A stretch of 64,000 nt of DNA from Siderastrea radians (GCA_964017195.1 OZ024890.1:48815093-48879092), one strand, 5' to 3'. Shown: positions 1-11,811, counted from the first letter of the stretch. The notes: generated by a model not told the origin, from the letters alone. Made by a program: numbers and translations.

Positions 1-105
1 TTGATTATGTTCTGTGTGCTTCCGCTGGTATCCTCGTCAGTCTGTTCATTATTGGAACACTGTGGGAAATGTACTTGAGAGCACGACAAGGAATAAAACC
101 AACAA
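1..105 (+). CDS. Receptor-channel copy A, last membrane-segment exon (5' part outside window)
   Basis: Reading from base 3, the window opens inside a coding exon that encodes a hydrophobic segment (ASAGILVSLFIIGTLWEMY) followed by a basic stretch. It matches the M3 segment of genes B and C in this window (B: ...LFLVFIVGAIWD; C: ...VVVMFVAGSLWD): a G-rich helix ending in LW or IW plus an acidic residue. The exon appears to end at base 105 before GTATGT, in phase 1, the same phase as the equivalent exon ends of B and C. Its upstream exons lie left of the window. Its last exon is not fixed: reading on without splicing reaches a stop at 156-158, and the phase-compatible exon at 8522-8802 is an alternative partner. 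The family assignment is an inference from paralogy. Confidence 0.6.
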
Positions 106-361
106 GTATGTCGTTTTATTTCACTTTAATCTGCAACTGTCTTAGGAGGAATTCTTAAATGCTCGTTCTTTTACGAGTCTGGCCAAGCATAAAAAGGCAC
201 CTCTTTCAGCCGGAGCCTCCTTTTATAGCCCACTATAGGGGAGCCCTTCTCCCTCCCCCCCCCCGCCCAAGAACGAAGGTTAAAACTCACACTCGTCTAT
301 CATAAACGACTATCAAGGTCGAATTGAAATTCCAAATGCTGGATTTTGTGGAGCCTAGAAA
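106..361. other. Short non-coding stretch after copy A
   Basis: Contains a C-rich run near 248-266. No coding exon is convincing here. An open stretch at 146-192 could only be joined to copy A by a 40-bp intron, which is too short to trust. Confidence 0.4.
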
Positions 362-2122
362 AACCAGAGAGCCCAGGTGATGAAAACCCTCGCAGTGATT
401 CAGCTCGATGCACATTGAAACTGGACCTGCATTTGCTTACGAGAGAAAGACCCTTTAAATTATGTTAGGAGCTTGAGCACACTGGAGCCCAGTTTGTTTG
501 ACCACCGTCAAGCCAGAAAACCTTTGCGGTGTTGACGGGATGGGAGCATTAACGAGGCAGGGTCAGGTGTCCGTTACCAGGAGCTCTCAAAAGCCATATA
601 TTCGTGTCGCAGCGTTTTTACAGACAAGTTTATTTTTACATTGAATTTTACGCGAATTCAGACCCCCAAAGGAGCTTCAGTAGCCAATCTCAAGCTTTGC
701 GTTACGAATTTGGTATTTTGGAAGGAGAAAGAATGATCTTAGGGTCATTCTTGGAGGGATGGCGGACTTATGCGCACCAAAAGTTAAAACTTAAAACAAT
801 CTAAAACCTGTCTTAAAATAACCTGGTCTGTACTGAAACGCCGTGAAACGCCTTAGTATAGGAATTGCACGCTCCGGGTTATGGACTCCTAGCAGGGTAG
901 GGTAATGATAGCCTGCAGAAAGGATAGAGGGGCAAAAACTACGGCTGAAGGAAGCTTAATTCAGAAGGCAAAATGACTTTGAAACTGACTACCAAACACA
1001 GTTTAAAACATAGTTTTGTTTAACACACAACATACAAATATTCTTACCTGGCCTATTGTAGTCAATCTACTTAGGACTTGAATCCTTCTTTCTATGTACA
1101 CATGTTTCATTCGCAGTTGACATCTATCGGATCATTTGCACATTCAATTTCTCATATTACTAGATGAGTTCATCTTAGTTCATCAAAATGTAAAGTCCGT
1201 GGTGTGGGAAATTAATGACTAGAAATACAATTACCTTTATATTCGGGGTCGATGGAAATGTCTTTCCTAAGAAGGCTTGAACTCTCGGCCAAACCACTAA
1301 GCATGAAGCAAGATCGCTCACATTTTCCCTTCATGATCTTTTCACAGCATACAGTGGTGATGTCGAGAAGGGAGATCCTCCAACGGAATTTGAATTGAAA
1401 CTGCAACAAGCGGATCCCCATTGAGGGAAAATGGTAAAACCATACAGTAGAGCGACATAGAAGAAGACATGCAAGCATAGAAGACATAGAAGAACGACAT
1501 AAAAGCGTTTCCTTAACTAGTCCTAGAGATTCTGGGTTGAAACTGTAGCTTATGCATGCTACTAGTTTTCTCAATGGATTTCTTAAAATATGAATCGTTT
1601 GGAACAATGTGTCAGTATAGCATCCTGCCGTTCTCTAGCTGTTGCTTCGCTGCAATGGCGAAAACCGTGGAATAGTGTAGGTGAAAACACATGCTATTTG
1701 ATGCTAAGGCCCATGCTAAAATTCAGTCTAACTGCTAAACGAGTCGACCGCTGGCGTATTCTCTAGGATGAGAAACAACAGGCCGACTGAACAGACATAG
1801 AAGAGGACATCAATGGCTGACTAAAACCCTTCAAACTGTAATAAATAATTTTTGATAGAATTAAATATCAACAGTTGAAGATCTTGTATGCATGTGCAAG
1901 ATATAAACTTAGAGAGTAAAAATAATGTTGAAATAAAAGTGTTTTATCGATTCCGGCTTCCATTTACCGATTGACCGCAGAACATAAAGAAATAAGAGAC
2001 TGGTCAAGAAAAGTTTGGTTTTTCCAACCTAGTTCGAATTAGGCTCGTCTCTTCACTCCAGGATATGAAGAATAGAGACCCTGGGAACGAGGTTGCGGAT
2101 TGCCTTCTTCCATGAAATCCAA
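362..2122 (+). repeat. Segmental duplication, copy 1 (partner at 8812-10517)
   Basis: This ~1.76-kb block is repeated in the same orientation at 8812-10517. Shared landmarks in the same order include GCCCAGGTGATGAAAACCCT, GTTGACGGGATGGGAGCATT, TCTAGCTGTTGCTTCGCTGC and GAGACCCTGGGA. The copies differ by substitutions and small indels, so the event is not very recent. The open frames inside (such as 1212-1607 on the minus strand) are not conserved as frames between the two copies and look like chance. The block follows channel-family exons in both places (copy A before copy 1, the 8522-8802 exon before copy 2), which suggests that a unit of about 8.45 kb containing a receptor gene was duplicated in tandem. 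Confidence 0.8.
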
Positions 2123-2144
2123 GGCCCCGCTAAACGATTGGTTA

Positions 2145-2430
2145 TTTTCGTCCAGCGTCGTGTTTGTCACACAAAATGTTCGGCGGCTAAACAGTTAAAC
2201 AATAGTTGACCAAACAACAGACAGAGTGAGCCTACAAAATGCTTTTTGCGTATTACCGCTGAAAAATACGTTGACTTCACCCAAATTCCGTCTCTGATCG
2301 ATCACCTTTTTTTCTCGCTCGCGCAAGCCTTGTGGGCAAAGGTGGCTAAGCGATGGAACATTCGATTGAAAGCCAAAATGTTGGGTGAAAATGTTTCATC
2401 TCGATCAAACATGGAAAACTATTTAGATGC
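2145..2430 (+). repeat. Dispersed repeat, copy 1 (partner at 12375-12632)
   Basis: Starts with CGTCCAGCGTCGTGTTTGTC and includes GAAACATTCGATTGAAAGCC-type sequence. The same order of landmarks recurs at 12375-12632, where a version of the segmental duplication continues after an interruption. Confidence 0.7.
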
Positions 2431-2493
2431 AAAGTTGAGAGAGGCGCGGTTAAACAGTAAACCTGTTCTTCCAACACGATGTCATTCTCGTCC

Positions 2494-2553
2494 CCAGAGC
2501 CGCTTGGTCCTCTCAGCCGCCGGCGACTGGGCACGAGGACCAAGGGGCTCTGG
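2494..2553. repeat. Imperfect palindrome (foldback ends)
   Basis: CCAGAGCCGCTTGGTCCTC on the left pairs with GAGGACCAAGGGGCTCTGG on the right around a GC-rich loop. It resembles the end of a small foldback or MITE-type element. It carries no gene. Confidence 0.5.
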
Positions 2554-4618
2554 CGACACAGGATTTGATTGGCTATCCCGAAGCAATAAAATTTGTAACG
2601 GAAGTAAGAATCCCAGCGAAGAAAACAACAGCGCGAAACTGGTGTATATGGATATTTTTGCAGCATTCTTCCTTGAAATCGCTGTTTAACTTCTGTTTAA
2701 CCACATGAAGATGATGAATGGTGAAGTCGCTAATTAGGGATGACCCTGTCGAGAGTTTCAATCACAAAGAAAGCGTTTCTGAATCGCTAGAGTTTACACA
2801 AGTTCGATCGGATTCTCTATAGCTGCTTACAAGGAGACAATTTTAAGGGTCTGTCCTGCGTCTAAACAGTTTCAATGAATCTCCACCTTCGATTGAGCAG
2901 GTCTGAATCATTATGAGCAAGAAGCTTCTGGATCGCCGATAAAGGCATACGAATGCGTAATCCAGTATAATTTTCTGTGCAGTTAGTTCAAAGCTATTTT
3001 AAAAAAAATTAATTGAGACAAAGAAAGGAGTTACACTGTCGAAAGCAACACCAACAATTAAGCGGTGTAAATGAAAGATGAGATCAGCGAAAAATGATAT
3101 TCACTCGATTTATTGCTCTAATTATCAGGCAGTACGAAATCTGCAAGCCTCACCGAGCGTGGGTTTCAATCATTAACCGCGCGAGCGTGAAAATAAATTT
3201 CCCGAAAAAGAGTTCAAAACAATAAAAATGGGAGTTTTTGGCAGTTCCAGTGTTTAGAGGCAAACTATTGTTCTGTCTACACGCTATATAATTATATATT
3301 TAGGGGTTTCTTAATTACATAGTGATACGCACATTTTGTAAAATGGGTCATAGGAAAAGCAAACGTTCGCACGCAAATTTGAAAGATAATGCTAAGAAAT
3401 CAGGTGTGTTGAAAGCTTCTTCAACATTAACAATGGAAGATGTCTAGAGATAATTATAGTGCGGCGAGTCTCAAACTTCAATTTGCTATTATTTAGAGTA
3501 ATTTGTTGCTCCCTATCGGGATAACGGAGAAAGCATACAAAGTTTCACATTTTTTTGGAGTAAGTTCGCGCAATGATATATGCATTTTCCCGCTCTGAAC
3601 ACGTTTCCTGCCTTACGCTGGACGCCCTCGCCACTGAAGGTAAAAAAAAATTATTAGCGTCAGCAAGATGAGGGCCTATATTTAAGCAAAATTTTAAAGT
3701 TTGCCTCACCATTTGTTTGACGTGATAGCTTTGATGCCATTTCTCTATAGATTCTTGCTTTTCTCCATGATAATGTGATTCCCAGTAGCACGATGGCTCC
3801 CCACCCCTTTCTCCATCCTCAACTGAGGAAAACCGTGGCTTAGTGGCACAATATTTTAAACATAGCGTTACTCGGTTGTGACTCGCAGTTGTCTAAATAT
3901 ATAAAAAGGGGATCGAAAATTGTCTTAAAATCTAAAAGAAAGTCAAATAGCTGTCGGGCAGTGTCGATTGCATTTCGATTTCGCGACTGGACGCGAGCGG
4001 TAAGGGACTTCCCTGCACCAGCTTCTAAGTTTAAAAGACGTTGTGAATAAATACCGTACATTTACACAAAATGAAGCTCAAAACGGTGACTTTCCAAGCT
4101 CGGTAGCGTCTTCATTCTTGCTGTCGTCGAAGCAATATGTACACTATTGAATTTCTGGTAATTTTCTTCATTGATTTTCCAAAAAATTTAAGCCAAGTGA
4201 CGCGAAACGGCCGATCAAATGCTTATGTTTATTGTAGGTTTGCGACAAGAATTTGTTGTGGCCGACCGAAGACCGAAAGTCTGGGGAAAGTAACCTACTG
4301 ACCGAAAAAAACGGACATTGTTAGATCCGGACGTTGCCATATTGGGGACGGCTGGCGAAAAGAACTTGCCAAATTTATTAATCGGCTGTCGCCACATTGG
4401 TGACGGCCAGTTAATAAGCTGACAGTTTGAAAATATTAACATTTTTTCTGAGTTCTCAATTTTAAGATCGTTCCGCGTTTAAAATATAAGCTGTCATCTG
4501 GTTATTAAATTGAATGAATTGTTTAGAGCACTTGGCTATTGGTGGATCTGAGATGCCTACTCCTAGTAGTGTGAATAATTTTAACAAGAAGAAAAACTAA
4601 CTCTGAAACGCTCGAGAA
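2554..4618. other. No gene recognised
   Basis: AT-rich sequence with scattered short open frames (for example 3840-4061 and 4215-4442 on the minus strand) that show no domain, signal peptide or splice context. Nothing is supported here. Confidence 0.5.
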
Positions 4619-5472
4619 ATGTCTCTCAAGGGTATTCGTTTCCTTTTTGTCATTCTGAACGTGACGTTTCTCTGTCTTTCGGAAAAACAAATCGACCGTT
4701 CGTCGTTAGGTTTCACTGGAATGATTTACAATTCAGTTTTTCGCCACGGAATTTCACGTTTTGGAAGGAAGCCGTTTGGAACATCACAAGTTATTGTTTT
4801 CTGCAAACTAACTATTCACTGCGTTACAACAATGAAACTTGCAAGCAGCGTCCGATAAACGTAACTTTTCTAGTGATTTCATGGTATATTAACGTTAACA
4901 TAACATTTAGGATGCTTCCCCTGCCTGTTCTGGTTACTGAAGGAAGTAACCTTTAGCACTGCAAACCAGGTTGTACAAGCTCTTGGACAAATATGGAAAC
5001 TGTTTGCCTTTTGCCATATGGCCTCTGTACTATCAGGAATTGAGATCTGGTTTTTTGTAAGTTTTACCTTATCAGTTGCTGGTAACTGACTGAAGTATTG
5101 ATCTTGCTAATATATTCCAATATTGCCGCTAGCTGTGGAGCACCGTTGTCAGTGCTTCGTTTGATAGTTTCTCGTAGGATAATCTATTCAGAACAACTTC
5201 ACAGTCTTTCTAAAACGTATGCCTTTTTTAACACTGCCATGTGAATACGTTGGTTTTACAGATTCCGGATATTTCAGTCCATAATTCTGCTTGGTTGAAT
5301 TTTGTTCTCTCACTTATTCATAATGATATAGAAACAAAAAATGGACAAATATGAGATAGTGTACGACTACATGATATATATGAGTTTATTTGTGCTAAAT
5401 GGTTAATACGTCATGTTGTCAGTCTTGCGAAATTTCTCAGCTCAGTCGAAGAGATCGGTAAAAATACAAAAA

Positions 5473-6307
5473 TGGCCGTTTTCAGTATGCTAGAGACGTT
5501 AATATCGTCTAAGACGTTATTATCGTCTCGAGACGACATTAACGTCTAGTATAAAAACGGAATATAAGTCAGACGTCTTTAACGTCTGACGATATTGGCC
5601 GTTTTTATGCTAGAGACGTTAAAGTCGTCTAGACGTATTTAACGTCTCAGACGTTAATGTCGTCTGATATAAAAACGGGACGTATTAAAGTAGAAGAACA
5701 AGTAGAAAAAAACCCAAGATTTTCTAAGAAAAGGACTGGGTTCTATTCTTGGAAGACACTAGACGCGACTAAACTCGGCGGCAAATCAAATAAAGTGTGC
5801 AAAACAAATCCATCTGCATGTAAACATGGCGGAGACTTTGCTTAACTGCTTCGCAGCTTCTGAAGGCTTGTTTCTCGACGTCGTCGAAAAATAAAAGACA
5901 TGGAAACGCAAATGTTTTTTAAAAAGGCTAAATCAGTCAAGAAAGCGGTTTTTGGAAGAAGCACTTGGCTTGTGCGTCGTGGCCAACAAGAGAGAAAGGA
6001 AGGAAAGAAGTGGAGATGAACGGAGGGACTCTTCGTGGTCGAGAAATAGCTTACTAAATTGGAACGATAAAGCGCTTTAGGGTTAAATTCGTCCCAGGTA
6101 AGGTCGTCTCGTTTTTATACTAGACGACTTTAACGTCTCAGACGTTAAAGTCGTCTGTTAAGTTCGACGTTCAGTCGCACTTAACAGAAGACGTTAATAT
6201 CGTCAGACGTTAAAGTCGCCTGACTTATATTCCGTTTTTATACTAGACGTTAATGTCGTCTCGAGACGATAATAACGACTTAGACGATATTAACCGTCTC
6301 TATCCAA
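5473..6307. repeat. Foldback element with AGACGTTAA arms
   Basis: The left arm (about 5473-5600) and right arm (about 6179-6307) are inverted copies. Each is built from short units of the type AGACGTTAA and TCGTCT and contains CTAGTATAAAAACGGAATATA. The middle (5690-6080) is unlike the arms and contains a short open piece starting ATGGCGGAGACTTTGC that is soon stopped. This is a non-autonomous, terminal-inverted-repeat type insertion. It lies where the missing pore exons of pseudogene D should be. Confidence 0.7.
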
Positions 6308-6955
6308 TTTAGTTGTATATCTGGCGGGACAGCTCCTTAGGTTAAGGCGGGTCAGCGTCTATTCAATTGCTAGAGTCACAGAAACAAAACTAAGTTAAAT
6401 AACTAGCACCTTGAAATCGAGGGTTTCAAAGGCCAATGTTAAAGAAGAAGTCAACACTTCTGACAGTATTTGTAACGCAAACAAGTATAGCTAAAATCGC
6501 AAAAACTTCCTGAATTAAGTGCATGCTAGAGGCCTGTGGTTTCCCAAAACTCCCGATTGTAAGTTGTCAGGAGTTTTAAGAAACGGGTCCCAGAAAGGCC
6601 AACATGGATTGTAGTTTCTTCAACGTGTATGTCTGTGCTCTTCCTTGTCTAATCGGTACACGGATTCCATCTTCGTGAAGTATAATTAAAGAGCATCGTA
6701 TTTTCAGCAATAATTATGATTCTTATGACGATTCAAAGCAAAGTAACGTGCTATTATTAAAATAAAGATGGACAGGTGGCGTTTTAGTTCCTTCCTGTCC
6801 GTTCCTGTTGACAACTTCTTCCACAGATTGGTGTTCCTTTGGGAAGCAAGAATTTTTACCAGCAAGTTTGTTACGGAGCCCAATCACTGACAGGTATGTG
6901 GTTGTGGTTGATTTTTAAGAGGTGAGTCAAAGTGGCAGGGCTTTGTTACTTTTCT

Positions 6956-7178
6956 TAAGGCTGATTTCCGTATGAATGTTACGATCGCTACGATCGCTGA
7001 AAAAAAGAACGGCCAGCAATCGTTGCGATATTCAAAACCACACTTCAACGATCGTAGCGATCACAGCTTTTCACAACGATCGCTGATGAAGAGTGGTTTC
7101 GATATGATCGCAACGATTGCTGAACGTTTATTCGAGCGATTGTAGCGATCGTAGCGATTATATGAAAACCAGCCTTAA
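6956..7178. repeat. MITE of the GATCGC family, copy 1
   Basis: Ends are TTAAGGCTGATTTCC and its near-inverse AACCAGCCTTAA, with many ACGATCGC and GCGATCGT words between. Related copies lie at 11812-12015 and 13294-13512. The possible TTAA target duplication is part of the inverted repeat, so it cannot be separated by eye. Confidence 0.7.
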
Positions 7179-7982
7179 TGGTGGATTTATTTGCAGCAAA
7201 CGCGTATGGCAAAAAACTGCGAGAACCTGTATGTTGTTACGTCGCGTTTATGTTAGGCGTATGGGGTAAGCAATAAGTGGCAAGTTCCAGCTTGCACTCG
7301 TCCTTCATTGGCTATTTTGACGCTGTCACCTCTGATAAGTTCTCCTAAAGGAGGGAATTGCCTGCCCGAATACTTGCGAACGGATTGCACTTTACAGTGC
7401 TGTTAAAATGCAAATTTACCTTCATTGAATACGATAAATCGATAAACCATTGATTAATGTAATGGCATACCTTATATGCATACCCCGAATGCGACGCAAC
7501 TAAACAGGCTGTCGCTGTTTCCCACCCTGCTGCATTTTAATTGTCACAGTTTTGTGCATCGATAACCTAGATACGTTTGCTGGTACCATAGGTTAATCAG
7601 AAGTACTCTATTCGCTCAGTTGAATTATTTCCCCTGGCCTTAGAAAAATAGAGAATAAGTAAAAAATAATCTTTCCCTTTGCTCGTGTCTACCATATTCT
7701 AATAGCTTCGTTTGCCACCACTGTCTAAATTATAATAATATATCACGTTTCACAGCATTTAAAGCCCAACAAACCACCAAAGAAATAATTTCTGACGCTT
7801 TCCTTACTTTTCACCTTGATGTTGAACATTATTGGAATCAAGCTAAAAAACAACAGGCGTTACGCACGGGGTTAGCGACACGTTTATTTGTAACAGGGTA
7901 CGCGTTAAAAATGCGACAAGTATACGCGTATGCTGGAAATAAATCCAATCTTAGTCAGACCTATAAGCAAGTCATTCCTTAA

Positions 7983-8521
7983 AAAAGTTGGCAATGAAAA
8001 GCGAAGTTCTTGTGATAACTAAGCAACAGAAGGCGGTCAAGTGACCAGCTTCTTGTAGGAAAGTATGATCCTATAATCAGTTATAGTAGAACGCTAAATT
8101 TTGGCGTGCCCCCATTGGTCGAAATCGATCACGTGACGCGATAATGTCTCTTCTCAGCGGGCCCCTATCAGCACATAGTGCCGGGTTTTTTTGGCAATTT
8201 TCCCGCAAAATTTGGCGTTGTACAATAAAAACAATAGAGTCCTTCCTTCTGTCTCGGGCCCTATGGTGATAGGTTGCCTTGGAAATTTGATGTTCAAACT
8301 TCATATCAGCCCTCGAACTACGTTCTCGGGCTAATATTTGTTGTGAAAATTAAATTTCCTCGGGCAACCTATCATACGCGTACGATAGTGCCTTCGACAG
8401 AAGAACTCTATTGTTTAATTAGGGAGTGGTAAATATGAGAGCTGTATCAGCCTCCACAAATGGAAAATAGCGTTTAATTTATGTTTCCTTTTAACTATAT
8501 GTGCAACTGACTTCCTTTCAG
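7983..8521. other. No gene recognised
   Basis: Non-coding sequence between the tentative last exon of copy D and the exon at 8522. A minus-strand open frame at 8077-8304 has no recognisable features. Confidence 0.4.
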
Positions 8522-8802
8522 AATATTCAACCAAAAGGGAACTCTTTGAAAGCCTGTTTGAGTGCAAAGAAAGAGCTGACTTCAGCTTCACGATAGCAAA
8601 AGTTCTTCCTGCCCATGCACCTACCATTGGGGTAGGAATTCAGATGCCGAAAATCAGAGGTAGTAAAGACATCTCTTATTGTTTGCAATGGCCATGGGAG
8701 GATGATGGTGATGAATACTACAGTGAAAATTCAAGACTGACTTCACCGACAAGTACTCAAAGAGAAAATGTGAATACGGAAGTTCCAGGAGCGAAGTTCT
8801 AA
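8522..8802 (+). CDS. Terminal exon, probably of a receptor-channel copy
   Basis: A TTTCAG acceptor precedes an open exon of 281 nt that enters in phase 1 and ends at TAA (8800-8802). Its 92 codons encode a hydrophilic, acidic tail beginning YSTKRELFESLFECKERADF with no membrane helix. The entry phase matches the exit phase of the M3 exon of copy A (1-105) and of the family generally, so it could be a cytoplasmic tail spliced to copy A or originally to copy D. It does not resemble the short conserved tails of B and C. The duplicated block starts about 10 bases after its stop. An unrelated gene fragment cannot be excluded. Confidence 0.4.
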
Positions 8803-8811
8803 AATCGGATA

Positions 8812-10517
8812 GCCCAGGTGATGAAAACCCTCGGAGTAATTCAACTCGGTGCATGCACACCAAAACTGGACCGGTATTTGCTTTATGGTGAGAGGAAGGC
8901 CCTTTAAATTAAGTTGGGAGCTTGAGCACAGTAGAGCCCAGTTAATTCGACCACCGACAAGCCAGAAAACTTTGGTGTGTTGACGGGATGGGAGCATTAA
9001 CGAGGCAGGGTCAGGTCCCCGTAACCCGGAGCGTGCAACCGCCTTATATACGTGTCGCGGCGTTTTTACAGACCAGTTTATTTTTACATTGAATTTTATG
9101 CGAATTCAGACTTCCAAAGGAGCTTCAGTAGCCAATTTCAAGGTTTGCGTCACGAATTCGGTATTTTGGATGGAGAAAAAATGACCTAAGGTCCATTTTT
9201 GAATGGATGGCGGACCTATGCGCACCAAAAGTTAAAACTTAAAACTTAATCTAAAACCTGTCTTAAAATAACCTGGTCTGTACTGAAACGCCGTGACAAT
9301 ATAGGCTTAGTACGGTAGCTGCACGCTCCGGGTTATGGACTCCTGGCAGGGTAGGGTAATGATAGCCTGCAGAAACGATGGAGGGGCAAAAAAACTACGG
9401 CTGAAGGCAGCTTAATTCAGAAGGCAAAATGATTTTGAAACTGACTACCAAACACAGTTTACTGAAAACATAGTTTTGTCCAACACGCAATACGCAACAC
9501 ACAAATACTCTTACCTGGCCTGATGAGTTCCCCTTCGTTCATCAAAATGTGAAGTCCGTGGTGTGGGAAAGTAGAGACTAAAAATACAATTACCTTATTC
9601 GGGGTCGAAGGAAAAGCAATCCGTGATATTTCACAGGTTAGAGTCTTTCCTAAGAAGGCTTGAACTCTCGGCCAAAGCACTAAGCATAAACCAAGATCAC
9701 TCACATGTTTCCTTCATGATCTTTTCACAGCATGTAGTGGTGATGTCGAGAAGGGAGATCCTCCAACGGAATTTCTCGAATTGAAACCGCAACAAGCGGA
9801 TCATAATTGAGGAGAAATGGTAAAACCATACAGTAGAACGACATAGAAGAAGACATAAAACCATAGAAGACATAGAAGAACGACATATTAAAAGCGTTTC
9901 CTTAAATTAGTCCTAGAGATTCTGGGTTGAAACTGTAGCTTATGTATGCTACTAGTTTTCTCCCTGGATTTCTTAAAATATGAATCGTTTGGAACAATGT
10001 GTCAGTATAGCATCTTGCCGTTCTCTAGCTGTTGCTTCGCTGCAATGGCGAAAACCGTGGAATAGTGTAGGTGAAAAAAAAAGCTATTTGTTGATGCTAA
10101 GGCCCAAACTAGAATTCAGTCTAACGGCAAAACGAGTCGACCACTGGCGTATTCTCTAGGATGAGAAACAACAAGCTGACTAAACAGACATAGAAGAAGA
10201 CATAAATGGCTGATTAAAACCCTTCAAACTGTAATATATATTTTTTGATAGAATTAAATATCAACAGTTGGAGATCTTGCATGCACGTGCAAGAGATAAA
10301 TTTAGAGAGTAAAAATAATGTTGAAATAAAAGTGTTTTATCGATTCCGGCTTCCATTTACTGATTGACCAAAGAACATAAAAGAAATAAGTGACTGATCA
10401 CGAAAAGTTCGGTATTTCCAACCTAGTTCCCAGGGTCTCTTCTCTTCCCTCCAGGGATATGAAGAAAAGAGACCCTGGGAGCGAGGTTGCGGATTGCCTT
10501 CTTCTATAGAATCCAAC
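8812..10517 (+). repeat. Segmental duplication, copy 2 (partner at 362-2122)
   Basis: The same order of landmarks as copy 1, in direct orientation, about 8.45 kb away. Near its right end, at 10430-10490, is a palindrome: CCCAGGGTCTCTTCTC paired with GAGACCCTGGGAGC. A related but rearranged form is at 2050-2085. No conserved reading frame spans the two copies. Confidence 0.8.
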
Positions 10518-11082
10518 ATTCGAAAGTTCAATTGGGATTGGCATTTGAGAGCGTCAAGGTTATTTGTTGTTCATTGACTATGATTTGCCCGGTCGTCGTT
10601 AAACAAAAATGATTTAGTTTATTTTTGTTTATTGATTATAATAGCGACAGAGATATTCTCATTAACTCCGATTTGTCAAATTGTATTTTATGAAGTACAT
10701 GTACAGCTTTCACTTGGGAAACTGAACTCATTCGGGAAACCCGACCGCCCCCACCGATTTATTCTGAACCCTCTAAACGTTTTTAACAACCACGCAAAAG
10801 CATTGTAACTCCTATCTAAAATGTATCAGGAAACATTGTGATGTCATTGTTCAAGGGATTTGATTTCTCCATGGCGAACAATATTTCGTCATGCATGTTT
10901 TGCCAAATTTTGACTGATTTTTAACCCTCCTGCAGTAAATTTGACATTTTTTGATTATTTGGATGGTTTTGAATACTTTAAGTTGTCTTGGATTGTTTTG
11001 GTAACTTTCAGAAAAATTAAAAATTTCTACGGATAGCCGATCCAAGACGGTGGATTTTCGAAGATCACGATGTGATTTCTAC
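10518..11082. other. No gene recognised
   Basis: AT-rich sequence that interrupts the match to the left duplication. Nothing is supported. Confidence 0.4.
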
Positions 11083-11199
11083 ATGATGTCGTTTCGTCAT
11101 GTCATTTTTTCGACCTTCACTTACATCGTGAATGCTGTCCTTTCTGCACTTTTACATTTGTTTCCTATGCAATTGGCCTCTACGTTCGGAAGAGCTTCG
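11083..11199 (+). CDS. Possible first exon with a signal-peptide-like sequence
   Basis: ATG at 11083 (another at 11086) opens 39 codons rich in hydrophobic residues (VIFSTFTYIVNAVLSALLHL) and ends exactly at a good donor, TCG|GTAAGT, in phase 0. That is the shape of a secretory-signal exon. No continuing exon was found downstream, and no family could be named. It could be chance. Confidence 0.25.
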
Positions 11200-11472
11200 G
11201 TAAGTATCATTAAGCCTGATTTTTGTTTCTCTATTTGTGTTTACCCTGCCTCTAATACCTATTCAGTTACCACCGGGGTGGCGACGAGTTAAAAATATTA
11301 CTTAAAAGTAATATCTTTTCTTTAATAAACTTTAATTTGTTGTTGCTGTTGTAGTCTCAGTTGTTGTTGAAGTCTCAGAAGAGCCAAGCCCTTTCTAAAT
11401 AGGCTAATTACTCCTTTGTAACCTTTTTAAAACGTCTCAACCTTTTAAAGGGTCCTCAATCTTTGTTTCCAT

Positions 11473-11805
11473 ACTACAGTAGAATACGCGGATCGCAAAA
11501 ACCGCACTGCTTGGCACCCCACATATCCAGGTAAAACCCATACCTCCTTTCCGAGCCCATGTCAGCAGGAGTAAATGCTGCCCTCAGAGGCACTAATTAG
11601 GAGCCATCAGGGCACACTGGAGCCTGTCACGAGTTCTTCAGATCCAAGCCCTATACAGAATATGGATTCGTTCAACAGCAACCTTCCTTGCTCTACGAGA
11701 CATCGCAATTTCTTGCAAAACAGTATAGCAAGCCACCTTCCTTTCATATGCTCACTGCATACTTTCCTCCTGTGGAACAGCTCCTGCCAACAGAACTTTC
11801 TGTAA
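11473..11805 (+). pseudogene. Degenerate protein-coding fragment, family unknown
   Basis: After CTACAG, an open piece encodes YADRKNRTAWHPTYP. The following sequence reads as a compositionally protein-like segment (PYTEYGFVQQQPSLLYETSQ) broken by a TAG, ending near GAACTTTCT|GTAAGT. The amino-acid composition and splice-like borders suggest an old exon or gene fragment. I do not recognise it. Confidence 0.2.
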
Positions 11806-11811
11806 GTCTAT

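Larger units (their letters stand above)
4619..7982 (+). pseudogene. Receptor-channel copy D, pseudogene lacking the pore
   Basis: A broken paralogue of genes B and C. Exon 1 (4619-5056) opens with a signal-peptide-like start (MSLKGIRFLFVILNVTFLCLS). It switches to the +1 frame between about 4660 and 4715 for a glycosylated N-domain with NFT, NIT, NYS, NET and NVT sites, then switches back near 4950. The last frame ends in an M1-like helix (MASVLSGIEIWFF) directly before GTAAGT, just as B and C end exon 1 at SGMIMWLL and SGIIIWLL. The two pore exons are absent; a foldback element sits in that place. The S2 exon survives at 6827-6893 (starting IGVPLGSKNFY, phase 0 in and phase 1 out, as in B and C). 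A phase-compatible open exon follows at 7756-7982 (weak resemblance to B around TTK) and stops before any M3 helix. Confident as a relic; exon limits after 6893 are tentative. Confidence 0.7.

Noticed and set aside
106..192. A 40-bp intron and mini terminal exon for copy A
   Set aside because: The intron would be shorter than workable for splicing; phase match alone is weak.
1212..1607. A 131-codon minus-strand frame
   Set aside because: The duplicated copy near 9600-9950 does not preserve it, so it is not under coding constraint.
2246..2761. Overlapping frames of 62-147 codons on both strands
   Set aside because: They cross a dispersed repeat and a palindrome; the copy at 12375 does not keep the frames.
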